A DNA stretch of 64,000 nt from Rhizobium sp. SL42. GTDB taxonomy: Bacteria > Pseudomonadota > Alphaproteobacteria > Rhizobiales > Rhizobiaceae. The notes below the pieces were generated by a model, which ran no database searches, was not told the origin of the DNA, and worked only from the letters and a program-made list of their open reading frames with translations. The stretch is taken from positions 3,114,001-3,178,000 of the forward strand of contig NZ_CP063397.1 of the NCBI RefSeq assembly GCF_021729845.1, given 5' to 3'. The position numbers and the translations under genes are program-made. Positions 43,276 to 52,104 of this stretch are shown in pieces (position 1 is the stretch's first letter; each line of letters starts with the position of its first letter).

Positions 43276-44253
43276 ATGATCGTCAAGAAAGACCGCGGCA
43301 TTGCGATTTGCATGGCTGCTTCCTTGCTAGCGGGCCTCTCGGGATGCACTGCAATCGATGAGAACATGAAGGCGGACCTGGCCACAACACCGGTTGCCAA
43401 ACCCAATTCGGCGGAAATGCAGGCCGCAAATACTGCCGAAGCCATTTCGAACGGAACGACACCGACAGCAGCGACGACCGTGACCACGACTGCGGAACTG
43501 GCGGCGGCCAATCCGGGTCCCGCCCCGATCATTCCGGGCACAGAAACAGCAGCCCCCATTCCGATGCTGAAGGAATCGTCACTGGCTGCCACTGCGCCGC
43601 AGACGGCGGCAACACAGGCCCTGACGACACTGGCGACAGCCACGCCGCTTCCCGGCGTCGATCAGCAGGCAGCAATCACCGCCGGCGCAGCCCCCATGCA
43701 GGCCGTTGCCGCAGCCCCTGGATCGACATCGGCCTCGACCACAGCCGAGACGACGTCAGGCACACTGCCGGCACCGGCACCCGTCGTGCTCGCCTATGCA
43801 GCCCCCCTGCGCAGGACGGCCCTGACCAGCTTTGGCGACCCCTTCGACATCACCTCGCCAGGCTTGCCACCGGAACGTGAACCCGAGCCGGAAGCGCTGA
43901 GCGGCGGCCCGACCAAACTCAACGCCCTGATCAAGAAATATGCGAAGTTCTACGAGATCCCGGAGGATCTGGTACATCGCGTCGTCAAGCGTGAGAGCAC
44001 ATACAATCCAGGCGCTTATCACAGCGGTAACTACGGTCTGATGCAGATCCGCTACAACACCGCCAAGGCCATGGGCTACAACGGCGAGCCGTCAGGGCTT
44101 TTCGACGCCGAGACCAACATCAAATATGCCGTCAAATACCTCAAGGGCGCGTGGCTCGTGGCGGACAGCGATCATGACCAGGCGGTGCGCCTTTACGCAC
44201 GCGGCTATTATTACGATGCCAAGCGTAAGGGCATGCTGCACCTGACGCAGTAG
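43276..44253 (+). CDS. Lipoprotein lytic transglycosylase
   Basis: 325 residues. Signal sequence MIVKKDRGIAICMAASLLAG ends with the lipobox LSGC (Cys24). A long Ala/Thr/Pro-rich linker (about 25-195) is followed by an SLT domain with catalytic Glu in KRESTYNP, GLMQIRYNTA and a C-terminal YARGYYYDAKR. The linker would let the enzyme reach the wall from its membrane anchor. ATG 43276 is used because it gives a standard signal; a GTG at 43258 adds six residues. The downstream region holds no obvious terminator. Confidence 0.9.
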   Translation: MIVKKDRGIAICMAASLLAGLSGCTAIDENMKADLATTPVAKPNSAEMQAANTAEAISNGTTPTAATTVTTTAELAAANPGPAPIIPGTETAAPIPMLKESSLAATAPQTAATQALTTLATATPLPGVDQQAAITAGAAPMQAVAAAPGSTSASTTAETTSGTLPAPAPVVLAYAAPLRRTALTSFGDPFDITSPGLPPEREPEPEALSGGPTKLNALIKKYAKFYEIPEDLVHRVVKRESTYNPGAYHSGNYGLMQIRYNTAKAMGYNGEPSGLFDAETNIKYAVKYLKGAWLVADSDHDQAVRLYARGYYYDAKRKGMLHLTQ

Positions 44254-44568
44254 ATCCCGGATCTTCACCAGCGACCGATACCGCAACGATCATATCGACT
44301 CTTCAGGCAGGAAGAAGAGAATCGGTGCACGTTCGCAACGGTCTAAGCCCTCATATCCCCGCCTTGCACAGTCCAGCTCCAGACACCCATGTTTCGAGGC
44401 GTTAGAATTCGCCTGCGGGCAAGACCGGCCGCGCCAGGAATGTATTAGATCCGTCAACGGCTTATCAAATTCCGGCAAGCTTGCGCCAACCAGCTGGCAC
44501 GTCCACGTCATCAAACTGTAGCATCGCAGGGCTACACGCCATCAACTCCAAGAGGATGGCGGATCGAG
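44254..44568. other. 315-bp intergenic region upstream of btaAB
   Basis: No open frame with a ribosome binding site is visible. The stretch lies between a lytic transglycosylase gene and btaA on the same strand and presumably carries the btaA promoter. The only pattern I can single out is the possible Pho box near the 3' end. Confidence 0.55.
44506..44523 (+). promoter_or_regulatory. Possible Pho box upstream of btaA
   Basis: ACGTCAT-CAAA-CTGTAGC resembles two CTGTCAT half sites separated by four bases: the first half matches at five of seven positions, the second at four. It ends 45 bp before the btaA ATG. Betaine-lipid genes are phosphate-starvation (PhoB) controlled in Sinorhizobium, which makes the site plausible, but the match is weak. 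Confidence 0.4.
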
Positions 44569-45819
44569 ATGACCGAGATTGCACCGGATGCTGGCTTTCA
44601 TGAGAATCACAAACTCAAGGACGCGCTTCTCCAGCATAAGCCAATGTCCAGGGACGGACTGTCAGAACGTCTGTTCGGCCTGCTGTTTTCAGGCCTGGTC
44701 TATGCCCAGATCTGGGAAGACCCGGATGTCGACATGGAGGCGATGGATCTGGCCGAGGGCCATTCGATCGTGACGATCGGCTCCGGCGGCTGTAACATGC
44801 TCGCTTACCTCAGCCGAAGACCTGCCTCGATCGACGTCGTCGACCTGAACCCCAACCACGTCGCGCTTAACCGGCTGAAGCTCGCAGCCTTTCGCCATCT
44901 GCCCGATCATGCTGCCGTTGTCCGCCTTCTGGCAACAGACGGTGAAGCTGGCAATAGTCGCCTCTATGACCGCCATGTGGCACCCAATCTCGACGCTGTG
45001 AGCCGCAGTTACTGGAACCAGCGCGGAATGACCGGGCGGCGTCGGGTGTCGGTGTTCAACCGCAATCTCTATCGTACCGGTCTGCTCGGGCGCTTTATCG
45101 GCATTGGCCATCTGCTCGCCCGTTTGCATGGTGTGCGCCTCGAAGAGATGACTACAGCGAAGTCGCTGCGCGACCAGCGCCAGTTCTTCGACAGCCGGAT
45201 TGCACCACTGTTCGACAAGCCGTTGATCCGCTGGCTGACCAGCCGCAAGAGCTCGCTCTTCGGCCTTGGCATTCCGCCGCAGCAATATGACGAGCTGGCT
45301 AGCCTCTCCGAGGGCGGAACGATTGCTCCGGTCCTGCGCCACCGCCTGGAAAAGCTGGCCTGCTATTTTCCGCTGAAGGACAATTATTTCGCCTGGCAGG
45401 CATTTGCCCGTCGCTACCCCACTGCGGAAGAAGGCACCCTGCCGACCTATCTCAAGCGGGAGCATTATCCGCTGATCCGCGACCACGTCGACCGGGTCCA
45501 AGTTCACCATGCCAACTTCACCGAGTTGCTGGCAAAGAAACCGGCCGCCAGCGTGGACCGATACGTGTTGCTTGATGCCCAGGACTGGATGAACGAGCGT
45601 CAGCTCAACGAACTCTGGACAGAGATCACCCGTACTGCGGCACCGGGCGCCCGGGTCATCTTTCGCACGGCCGCGGAAAAGAGCGTGCTCGACGGCAAGC
45701 TCTCCGACAGCCTGCTCTCGCAATGGCACTATCAGGCGGAGCGCTCCACTGCCCTGAAGAAGCAGGACCGCTCGGCAATCTACGGCGGCTTCCACATCTA
45801 TGAAATGCCCCGGGCATGA
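44569..45819 (+). CDS. btaA: SAM:diacylglycerol 3-amino-3-carboxypropyltransferase BtaA
   Basis: 416 residues. BtaA makes diacylglyceryl-homoserine, the first step of the phosphorus-free betaine lipid DGTS. The early QIWEDPDVD (residues 47-55), the SAM-binding TIGSGGCN (69-76) and VVDLNPNHV strand are characteristic of this family (DUF3419). The stop overlaps the btaB start (ATGA), so both are made from one mRNA. The family name rests on these motifs and on the adjacent methyltransferase. It probably acts at the inner membrane under phosphate limitation. Confidence 0.93.
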   Translation: MTEIAPDAGFHENHKLKDALLQHKPMSRDGLSERLFGLLFSGLVYAQIWEDPDVDMEAMDLAEGHSIVTIGSGGCNMLAYLSRRPASIDVVDLNPNHVALNRLKLAAFRHLPDHAAVVRLLATDGEAGNSRLYDRHVAPNLDAVSRSYWNQRGMTGRRRVSVFNRNLYRTGLLGRFIGIGHLLARLHGVRLEEMTTAKSLRDQRQFFDSRIAPLFDKPLIRWLTSRKSSLFGLGIPPQQYDELASLSEGGTIAPVLRHRLEKLACYFPLKDNYFAWQAFARRYPTAEEGTLPTYLKREHYPLIRDHVDRVQVHHANFTELLAKKPAASVDRYVLLDAQDWMNERQLNELWTEITRTAAPGARVIFRTAAEKSVLDGKLSDSLLSQWHYQAERSTALKKQDRSAIYGGFHIYEMPRA

Positions 45820-46478
45820 GCGAACAGGCTGCAAACAGCGTCATCGACCAGCCGCATGCCGAACGCATGGACAGCATGTATCGCTACCAGCGCCACATCT
45901 ACGACCTGACGCGGAAGTATTACCTGCTCGGCCGCGACCGCATGATCGCCCAGCTCGACATCCCACCAGCAGGCACCCTGCTCGAGGTCGGTTGCGGCAC
46001 GGGCCGCAATCTGCTGTTTGCCCGCCGCCTCTATCCGACGGCGCATCTCTACGGCCTCGACATTTCGGCGGAGATGCTCGTCTCGGCACGCGCCAGTTTT
46101 CGTCACGACCCCACACAGCCTGTCCTGACCGTCGCCGATGCCACCGCATTCGACGCCAGCCAGTTCGGCATGCAGGGCTTCGACCGTGTTATGATTTCAT
46201 ACGCCTTGTCGATGATCCCGGATTGGGAAAAAGCGATCGATTGCGCGCTGGATGCCGTCGCATCCGGTGGCTCGCTGCACATCGTCGATTTCGGCCAGCA
46301 GGAAGGCCTGCCGCGCTGGTTCCACAATCTGTTGCGCAACTGGCTGTCACGTTTCCACGTCACCCCTCGCGCATCCCTGCGCCAAGCCCTCGAATCCAGA
46401 GTGGCCGAGCGCGGCGGAACGCTCGCCTTCGAGACGGTCGGACGCGGTTACGCGTGGCACGCCATCGTCAAATTCTGA
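45816..46478 (+). CDS. btaB: SAM-dependent N-methyltransferase BtaB (betaine lipid)
   Basis: 220 residues, a class I methyltransferase with motif LLEVGCGTGRN (55-65) and LYGLDISAEML. Immediately after btaA with a four-base overlap, it should methylate diacylglyceryl-homoserine three times to give DGTS, as BtaB does in Rhodobacter and Sinorhizobium. The assignment is by context plus fold; alone it would be an unspecified methyltransferase. Confidence 0.9.
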   Translation: MSEQAANSVIDQPHAERMDSMYRYQRHIYDLTRKYYLLGRDRMIAQLDIPPAGTLLEVGCGTGRNLLFARRLYPTAHLYGLDISAEMLVSARASFRHDPTQPVLTVADATAFDASQFGMQGFDRVMISYALSMIPDWEKAIDCALDAVASGGSLHIVDFGQQEGLPRWFHNLLRNWLSRFHVTPRASLRQALESRVAERGGTLAFETVGRGYAWHAIVKF

Positions 46479-46627
46479 GGCGGCACCGTCATTAACTCCG
46501 CAAGACGGATTGCATATAACCAAGTTTTAACGATGATGGACCATGAATGGTGCTCGCGCCTCTTGTGTCTCGCGTTCGTGCGCACCGCTCTTGGGGCATG
46601 ATTCCAACTCCAATTGATGGAACATCC

Positions 46628-47407
46628 ATGCGGTGGCTTCTCCTGGCGCTCTTGCCGATTTCGCTGTCACTGGCAGCCTGCACCTCCACCAGCTATGACC
46701 TGATGGAAACGGCATCGATTTCGCCGCGCTTCAAGGATACCGATCCGCAGGACTTCAACGGCAAGACGCCGCATCGCCACAACGTGCACGGCATCGACGT
46801 GTCGAAATGGAACGGCGACATCGACTGGGACCAGGTTCGCCGCTCCGGCGTTTCCTTCGCCTTCATCAAGGCGACCGAAGGCAAGGATATGGTCGATCCG
46901 CGCTTCAACGCATACTGGCAGCAGGCCCGCGCCGCTGGCGTTCCACACGCCCCTTATCACTTCTACTACTTCTGTTCGACAGCCGACGAGCAGGCTGATT
47001 GGTTCATCCGAAACGTCCCCAAGCAGTCCATGCATTTGCCGCCCGTACTCGATGTAGAGTGGAATCACGCCTCGAAGACCTGCCAACTCCGCCCGGACGG
47101 GGCAACTGTGCGCAGCGAAATGAAGCGGTTCATGGATCGCATCGAAGCTTATTACGGCAAGCGCCCGATCATCTACACATCGGTCGATTTCCACCGTGAC
47201 AATCTCGAAGGTGCGTTCCAGGACTATCATTTCTGGGTGCGGGCCGTCGCCCAGCATCCCAACGAGATCTATCCGGAACGCCGCTGGGCCTTCTGGCAAT
47301 ATACGTCGACCGGCGTCATTCCGGGTATCAAGGGCGGCACGGATATCAACGTTTTCGCCGGCACGCAGGCAAACTGGAAAAAGTGGGTTGCGTCCGTTTC
47401 CAAGTAA
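46628..47407 (+). CDS. GH25-family lysozyme lipoprotein
   Basis: 259 residues from ATG 46628. The signal MRWLLLALLPISLSLAAC has a lipobox with Cys18. The mature part is a glycoside hydrolase 25 (muramidase) domain: HGIDVSKWNGDIDW, the catalytic VLDVEWN region, YTSVDFH and FWQYTSTG. It would cleave beta-1,4 MurNAc-GlcNAc bonds. In-frame starts at 46547 and 46598 would add residues in front of the signal. GH25 enzymes are often phage or secreted effectors; here the lipobox suggests an anchored cellular enzyme. A terminator follows. Confidence 0.9.
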   Translation: MRWLLLALLPISLSLAACTSTSYDLMETASISPRFKDTDPQDFNGKTPHRHNVHGIDVSKWNGDIDWDQVRRSGVSFAFIKATEGKDMVDPRFNAYWQQARAAGVPHAPYHFYYFCSTADEQADWFIRNVPKQSMHLPPVLDVEWNHASKTCQLRPDGATVRSEMKRFMDRIEAYYGKRPIIYTSVDFHRDNLEGAFQDYHFWVRAVAQHPNEIYPERRWAFWQYTSTGVIPGIKGGTDINVFAGTQANWKKWVASVSK

Positions 47408-47445
47408 CCGCGGCCCCAACCCGAGAAATTCCTGAAAATAAGACC

Positions 47446-47473
47446 ATGGCGGCACGAGTCCTTGTGCCGCCAT
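47446..47473 (+). terminator. Terminator after the GH25 lysozyme gene
   Basis: Perfect 10-bp stem ATGGCGGCAC / GTGCCGCCAT with an 8-nt loop, followed by CTCTCTTTC. It starts 39 nt after the lysozyme stop and ends 57 bp before the next gene. Confidence 0.75.
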
Positions 47474-47530
47474 CTCTCTTTCGTCAAAAAGTCGCTTAAT
47501 AACCGTCCACAAGAAACATCTAAGGACCAA

Positions 47531-48718
47531 ATGATGACCTTTGCCTCACGCTTCGCCCTTCCCTTCGCCTTCCTCATGGCCACCACCAGCCTTTCGATGG
47601 CAGCCGAATGTGGCGGCGATCTCGGCACCTTCCTCCAGGGCGTCAAGGCGGAAGCCGTGGCCGTCGGCGTACCGGCTGACATTGCCGAACAGGCCTTGGC
47701 CGGCGCCCGGATCGACGAGAAAGTTCTGGCCCGCGATCGCTCTCAGGGCGTGTTCAAGCAGACCTTCCTCGAATTCTCGCAGCGTACCGTCAGCCAGGCC
47801 CGTCTCGACATCGGCCGCCAGAAGCTGCAGCAGTACAAGGCGGTGTTTGACCGGGCTGAACAGGAATTCGGCATTCCATCCGGCATCATTGCCGCCTTCT
47901 GGGCGATGGAGACCGATTTCGGCGCCGTGCAGGGTGATTTCAGCACCCGCAATGCGCTCGTGACGCTCGCGCACGACTGCCGTCGTCCCGAACTGTTTCG
48001 CCCGCAATTGTTGGCCCTGATCGAAATGGTGCAGCACGGCGATCTCGATCCGGCCACCAACACCGGTGCCTGGGCCGGCGAAATCGGTCAGGTACAGATG
48101 CTTCCGAAAGACATCATCGAATTCGGCGTCGATGGCGACGGCGATGGCCATATCAACGTCAAGCAGAGTGCGCCGGACGCCATCCTGACCGCTGCCAAGT
48201 TCATCCAGCACCTCGGCTTCAAGCGCGGCGAGCCGTGGATCCAGGAAGTGACCATTCCCGAAAACCTGCCTTTCGAAAAGACCGGCCTGAACGGTCCGCT
48301 GACAGCCGGTGAATGGTTCGCGCTCGGCGTCACGCCGCGAGACGGCAACACGACCTCAGGCAACCTGCCTGCATCGCTGGTCCTGCCGCAAGGGCGCAAA
48401 GGCACCGCATTCCTGACCTATCCCAACTTCAATATCTATCTGGAATGGAACCAGTCGTTCATCTACACGACCTCTGCGGCCTACTTTGCCACCCGCCTGA
48501 TGGGCGCTCCGGCTTACCTGAAGGGCACCCCGGAACAGGGCCTCGGCGACGTTGAGATGAAGGCACTCCAGACGAAGCTCCAAACACTCGGCCATGACGT
48601 CGGCAAGATTGACGGCATTCTGGGATCCGGAACCCGCGTTGCCATCCAGAAGGAGCAGCAGCGGCTGGGTGTGCCGGCGGATGGCTGGGCGACACCCTCC
48701 CTGCTGAACACGTTGTGA
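47531..48718 (+). CDS. MltB-like lytic murein transglycosylase with peptidoglycan-binding domain
   Basis: 395 residues. A Sec signal (residues 1-24, ending MAA) precedes a family 3 lytic transglycosylase domain with catalytic Glu127 in FWAMETDFG, and a C-terminal PG_binding_1 domain (about 335-393, LQTLGHDVGKIDGILG). It should cleave glycan strands in the periplasm. There is no lipobox, so unlike MltB it is probably soluble. ATG 47531 has AAGGA upstream. The frame extends back to 47462 across the terminator region, which is not credible. Confidence 0.93.
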   Translation: MMTFASRFALPFAFLMATTSLSMAAECGGDLGTFLQGVKAEAVAVGVPADIAEQALAGARIDEKVLARDRSQGVFKQTFLEFSQRTVSQARLDIGRQKLQQYKAVFDRAEQEFGIPSGIIAAFWAMETDFGAVQGDFSTRNALVTLAHDCRRPELFRPQLLALIEMVQHGDLDPATNTGAWAGEIGQVQMLPKDIIEFGVDGDGDGHINVKQSAPDAILTAAKFIQHLGFKRGEPWIQEVTIPENLPFEKTGLNGPLTAGEWFALGVTPRDGNTTSGNLPASLVLPQGRKGTAFLTYPNFNIYLEWNQSFIYTTSAAYFATRLMGAPAYLKGTPEQGLGDVEMKALQTKLQTLGHDVGKIDGILGSGTRVAIQKEQQRLGVPADGWATPSLLNTL

Positions 48719-48798
48719 TCCATAGACCGGCCGCATGAAACGGGTGGTTTCAGCGAGACCGTAAGACTAGCGTGGGGCTCCGATTCGAAAGGTGCCCC

Positions 48799-49731
48799 AT
48801 GCAAAAACAAGCTCCCCTGACCTTGAACGCGACCACCTGGGCCCTGCTGATCCTGCTCGGCTTCATCTGGGGCGGCTCGTTCTTCTTCGCGCGTTATGCC
48901 GTTGCGTATGTACCGCCGTTCACGCTCGTCTTCCTGCGCCTGTCGCTGGCAGCACTGGCCCTGCACCTTTATCTGCGCGGTGGTGAAGACCTCTATCTAA
49001 TCCTGAAGACACGCTGGCGCGCCTTCCTTCTGCTCGGCCTGATCAACAATGCCATCCCGCACACTCTGATCTTCCTCGGCCAAACGGAGATCGGCGCCGG
49101 TCTCGCCTCGATCCTCAATGCGACAACGCCGATCTGGACGGTGCTGATCGCAAACAAGCTGACCGCCGACGAAAAGCTATCACGGGCGAAGATGGTCGGT
49201 ACCATCCTCGGCCTCTCCGGCACGGCCGTGTTGATCGGCCCGAGCACCTTCCTGCAGACGGACGTACCCCTATGGGCGGTGATCCTGCCCATTCTCGCCG
49301 CAGTATCCTATGGCTTTGCAGCAACCTACGGAAAACGGTTCCGAGACGTTCCCGCCCCGATCACAGCAGCAGGCCAACTCACCGCTTCGTCGCTGATCAT
49401 GCTGCCTGCAGCGCTTGTCATCGACCAGCCATGGGCGCTTTCCATGCCTCCTTTGAGCGCAATCGCGGCCATTCTGGCGCTCGCGTTGCTGTCCACGGCC
49501 TTCGCATACATCCTCTTCTTCCGCATCATGGCCATCGCCGGAGCGACGAACGCCTCACTCGTAACACTGCTCGTTCCGCCCAGCGCCATCCTGCTGGGAG
49601 CGCTTTTTCTCGGCGAGATTCTGCATCCGCTCGACGTCGTGGGCATGGCCTTGATTGGGGCCGGTCTGCTTGTATTGGACGGTCGGCTGCTCGGTTTTCT
49701 CCCGTTTGCAAACAAATCCCGGCTTGGCTGA
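48799..49731 (+). CDS. EamA/DMT-family transporter
   Basis: 310 residues with about ten transmembrane segments in two EamA repeats; the first segment contains GFIWGGSFFFAR, typical of the family. Substrate unknown. ATG 48799 has AAAGG upstream. It is unrelated in close sequence to the other EamA protein in this window and stands alone, with an 80-bp gap to the previous gene. Confidence 0.88.
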   Translation: MQKQAPLTLNATTWALLILLGFIWGGSFFFARYAVAYVPPFTLVFLRLSLAALALHLYLRGGEDLYLILKTRWRAFLLLGLINNAIPHTLIFLGQTEIGAGLASILNATTPIWTVLIANKLTADEKLSRAKMVGTILGLSGTAVLIGPSTFLQTDVPLWAVILPILAAVSYGFAATYGKRFRDVPAPITAAGQLTASSLIMLPAALVIDQPWALSMPPLSAIAAILALALLSTAFAYILFFRIMAIAGATNASLVTLLVPPSAILLGALFLGEILHPLDVVGMALIGAGLLVLDGRLLGFLPFANKSRLG

Positions 49732-49955
49732 CTGTTGCCACAATGCAACATTGCGCATCATATTGGAGCCCGACAGGTCACGTTTGTTAAACTTCATTAA
49801 CAACAGCTGAAAATTCTTAAATCACTGAAAAAAATGATGAATTCTCGACGATCGACAACTTATCCACCGCCCGTCATCGCAGCGCAGCACAGAATTCGCT
49901 TTTCGATGACACAAATCGGACATAACATCTAACGGTCAAACACAAGGAGGCAGAC

Positions 49956-50033
49956 ATGGGACTGACTAATTCGATCAATGTCCTTATCGTCAGTGCGGCG
50001 TTTGTGTTCATTACCACCATGCTGTTCATCTGA
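49956..50033 (+). CDS. Small membrane peptide of 25 residues
   Basis: An ATG at 49956 follows AAGGAGG with five intervening bases, the strongest kind of ribosome binding site in this window. It encodes MGLTNSINVLIVSAAF and nine further residues, almost entirely one hydrophobic helix (residues 8-24), and ends at TGA 50033. Such single-helix peptides usually sit in the inner membrane and modulate larger partners. No function can be given. The ribosome binding site, an isolated position, and a terminator hairpin about 75 nt downstream suggest a free-standing small gene. Confidence 0.65.
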   Translation: MGLTNSINVLIVSAAFVFITTMLFI

Positions 50034-50106
50034 CCGGGAGTAAGATGAGCCAAAAGCGATGAAGCGGCCTAAAGGCCTCTCAGGCAGCAATGCTTCTGCA
50101 ATTCAA

Positions 50107-50140
50107 AAAGGCGCATGATGGACCTCCGTCATGCGCCTTT
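50107..50140. terminator. Bidirectional terminator between the small peptide gene and metF
   Basis: Perfect 12-bp inverted repeat AAAGGCGCATGA / TCATGCGCCTTT with a 10-nt loop; A- and T-rich flanks on both sides allow it to act on both strands, ending metF (stop at 50163) and the small plus-strand gene. Confidence 0.85.
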
Positions 50141-50162
50141 CATCTTTTACAAGGAAGCCGTT

Positions 50163-51071
50163 TCAGGCCGCAGCACCGGATAGCGTCCGGGACTTGCCAT
50201 CCAGCCCAAGGCGCGACAGCGTCGCAATCGTCAGCGGCGCTCTGTTCATCGTGTAGATGTGGAACTCCCGAATACCGCGCTTCGCCAGATCAGCGATCTG
50301 CTCGGCTGCGATATCCGCCGCCACCTCGGCCCGATCCTGTGCATTGCCATCGAGCCCATCAAAACGGCGATCTATGCTTGCCGGCACCGATGCGCCGCAC
50401 ATCGAGGCGAACCGCTTCAACTGCGTGAGGTTCTGGATCGGCATGATACCGGGCACGATCGGGATGGCAATCCCCGCCGCCAGCACGCGATCAAGATAGC
50501 GGGCGTAGACATCATTGTCGAAAAAGAACTGCGTCAGGGCCCGGGTTGCGCCAGCATCCACCTTGCGCTTTAGCATATCCAGATCGGCGGCTTCATCGGG
50601 ACTTTCTGGGTGCTTTTCCGGGTAGGCGGAGACAGACACCTCGAAATCGCCCATCGCGCGCAAACCGCTCACAAGGTCGGCCGCGTTGACGAAACCGTCC
50701 GGATGCGGCTGGTAAGCCGCGCCGACGCCGTCTTGCGGGTCGCCGCGCAGCGCGACGAAATGCCGAACACCAACGGCCTTGAATTCCTCGACCACGCGCC
50801 GCACCTCGTCGCGTGTCGCGCCGACGCAGGTCAGGTGTGACGCAGTCGGCATCGGCGTATCGCTGATCAACCGCTTCACCGTGCTCAGGGTCGGTTCGCG
50901 CGTCGTGCCGCCGGCTCCATAAGTGACGGATACGAAATCCGGCTGCCAGGGTGCCAGGGCCTCAACCGTTGACCAGAGCTGGTCTTCCATGTCCGGCGAC
51001 TTCGGCGGAAAGAATTCAAACGAGATGCGCAGGTCTGCAGCGTCTTCGATCGCTCTATGGTGCTCGGCCAT
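50163..51071 (-). CDS. metF: 5,10-methylenetetrahydrofolate reductase MetF
   Basis: 302 residues of the MTHFR TIM barrel. The start segment ISFEFFPPKSPDME, VSVTYGAGGT, ALRGDPQD and TQFFFD are the FAD- and folate-binding motifs. It makes 5-methyl-THF for methionine synthesis. The ATG directly abuts the stop of the ArsR-methyltransferase gene (TAA ATG), so the two form one operon. The product ends near the bidirectional terminator. Confidence 0.97.
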   Translation of the reverse strand: MAEHHRAIEDAADLRISFEFFPPKSPDMEDQLWSTVEALAPWQPDFVSVTYGAGGTTREPTLSTVKRLISDTPMPTASHLTCVGATRDEVRRVVEEFKAVGVRHFVALRGDPQDGVGAAYQPHPDGFVNAADLVSGLRAMGDFEVSVSAYPEKHPESPDEAADLDMLKRKVDAGATRALTQFFFDNDVYARYLDRVLAAGIAIPIVPGIMPIQNLTQLKRFASMCGASVPASIDRRFDGLDGNAQDRAEVAADIAAEQIADLAKRGIREFHIYTMNRAPLTIATLSRLGLDGKSRTLSGAAA

Positions 51072-52079
51072 TTATCTGCTCCCGGTCTGTAAAATTGCTG
51101 CTTCCATACCAGCCGGTGCCAGAACGGCATTGCGCCGGGCGAGCCAGATGGTAACGGTAAGGCCCCTGCCCGCCGCGCTTTCCGGCGGCAGATCGACCAC
51201 TTCCTCGACGTGAAACCCGTTTCGATTGAGCCAGTCGGCCATGATCTGCCTCGAGAAACCAAGCCGCACATGGGCATGTTCGTCGCGCAGATATTCCAGT
51301 TCGTGCGGCGCCAGATCGACAATCGCCAGACGACCATTCGGCTTCAACATGCGAGCCGCCTCGGCAAGCGCCAGTTCAGGCTGCTCAAGGAAGTGCAGCA
51401 CCTGGTGGATTGTCACCAGATCGTAGTCTGAAGCATCAAGCGGCAGGTTGAGAATGTCGCCGTGACGCACGGACGCCGACAGAACGCCGCCCTTGTCGAG
51501 ATTTGCGCGCGCGACCGACAGCATGTCACGGCTCGCATCGATACCCGTTGCCCGACGGTAGTGACTAGAGAGCAGCTGCAGGATGCGCCCTGTGCCAGTG
51601 CCGAGATCGAGCAGCGCATCGATCGGCTCAGGCCCGACGAGCCTCAGCAAGGCTGCCTCGACATCGGCATCGTTGACATGCAGTCGGCGCAGTTCATCCC
51701 ACTCGGATGCATTGCGGCTGAAATACTCCTGCGCGCGCTGCGCTCGTGAACGCTTGACGGCGGCGAGGCGCTCCTTGTCACGTTGCAGAACAGGATCGGC
51801 CTCCTGCGTACTATCAAGCAATACACGGGTCAGATCGGCAGCGGCGCCATCCTGCTTCAATCGAAAGAACGCCCAGGCCCCCTCCTGATACCGATCGACA
51901 AGTTCCGCCTCGGCAAGAAGCTTGAGGTGCCTGGAAATTCGGGGCTGCGACTGCCCCAGAATTTCGGTAAGATCGGTCACGGTCAGATCCCCAGCCGACA
52001 GGAGCGCAAGCAGGCGAAGCCGGGTAGGTTCACCTGCCGCCTTCAACAACTCCACCAGAGCATCCACGCCAAATTTCAT
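51072..52079 (-). CDS. ArsR-family HTH fused to a SAM-dependent methyltransferase domain
   Basis: 335 residues. An ArsR winged helix covers about residues 1-85 with recognition helix SQPRISRHLK at 44-53; a class I methyltransferase-like domain follows, with LLDLGTGTGRI at 156-166 and acidic GIDASRDML. Regulators of this build next to methionine-cycle genes are thought to sense S-adenosylmethionine or S-adenosylhomocysteine through the methyltransferase-like domain. It is first gene of an operon with metF, supporting that role. Whether it also methylates anything cannot be told. A near-palindromic site lies at its own promoter. Confidence 0.9.
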   Translation of the reverse strand: MKFGVDALVELLKAAGEPTRLRLLALLSAGDLTVTDLTEILGQSQPRISRHLKLLAEAELVDRYQEGAWAFFRLKQDGAAADLTRVLLDSTQEADPVLQRDKERLAAVKRSRAQRAQEYFSRNASEWDELRRLHVNDADVEAALLRLVGPEPIDALLDLGTGTGRILQLLSSHYRRATGIDASRDMLSVARANLDKGGVLSASVRHGDILNLPLDASDYDLVTIHQVLHFLEQPELALAEAARMLKPNGRLAIVDLAPHELEYLRDEHAHVRLGFSRQIMADWLNRNGFHVEEVVDLPPESAAGRGLTVTIWLARRNAVLAPAGMEAAILQTGSR

Positions 52080-52104
52080 ACCGAACCTCGAGAGCGATAA
52101 TCAT

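Noticed and set aside
48737..48751. GAAAC-GGGTG-GTTTC hairpin after the MltB-like gene
   Set aside because: Only a 5-bp A/T-containing stem with no T-tract; too weak to call a terminator.
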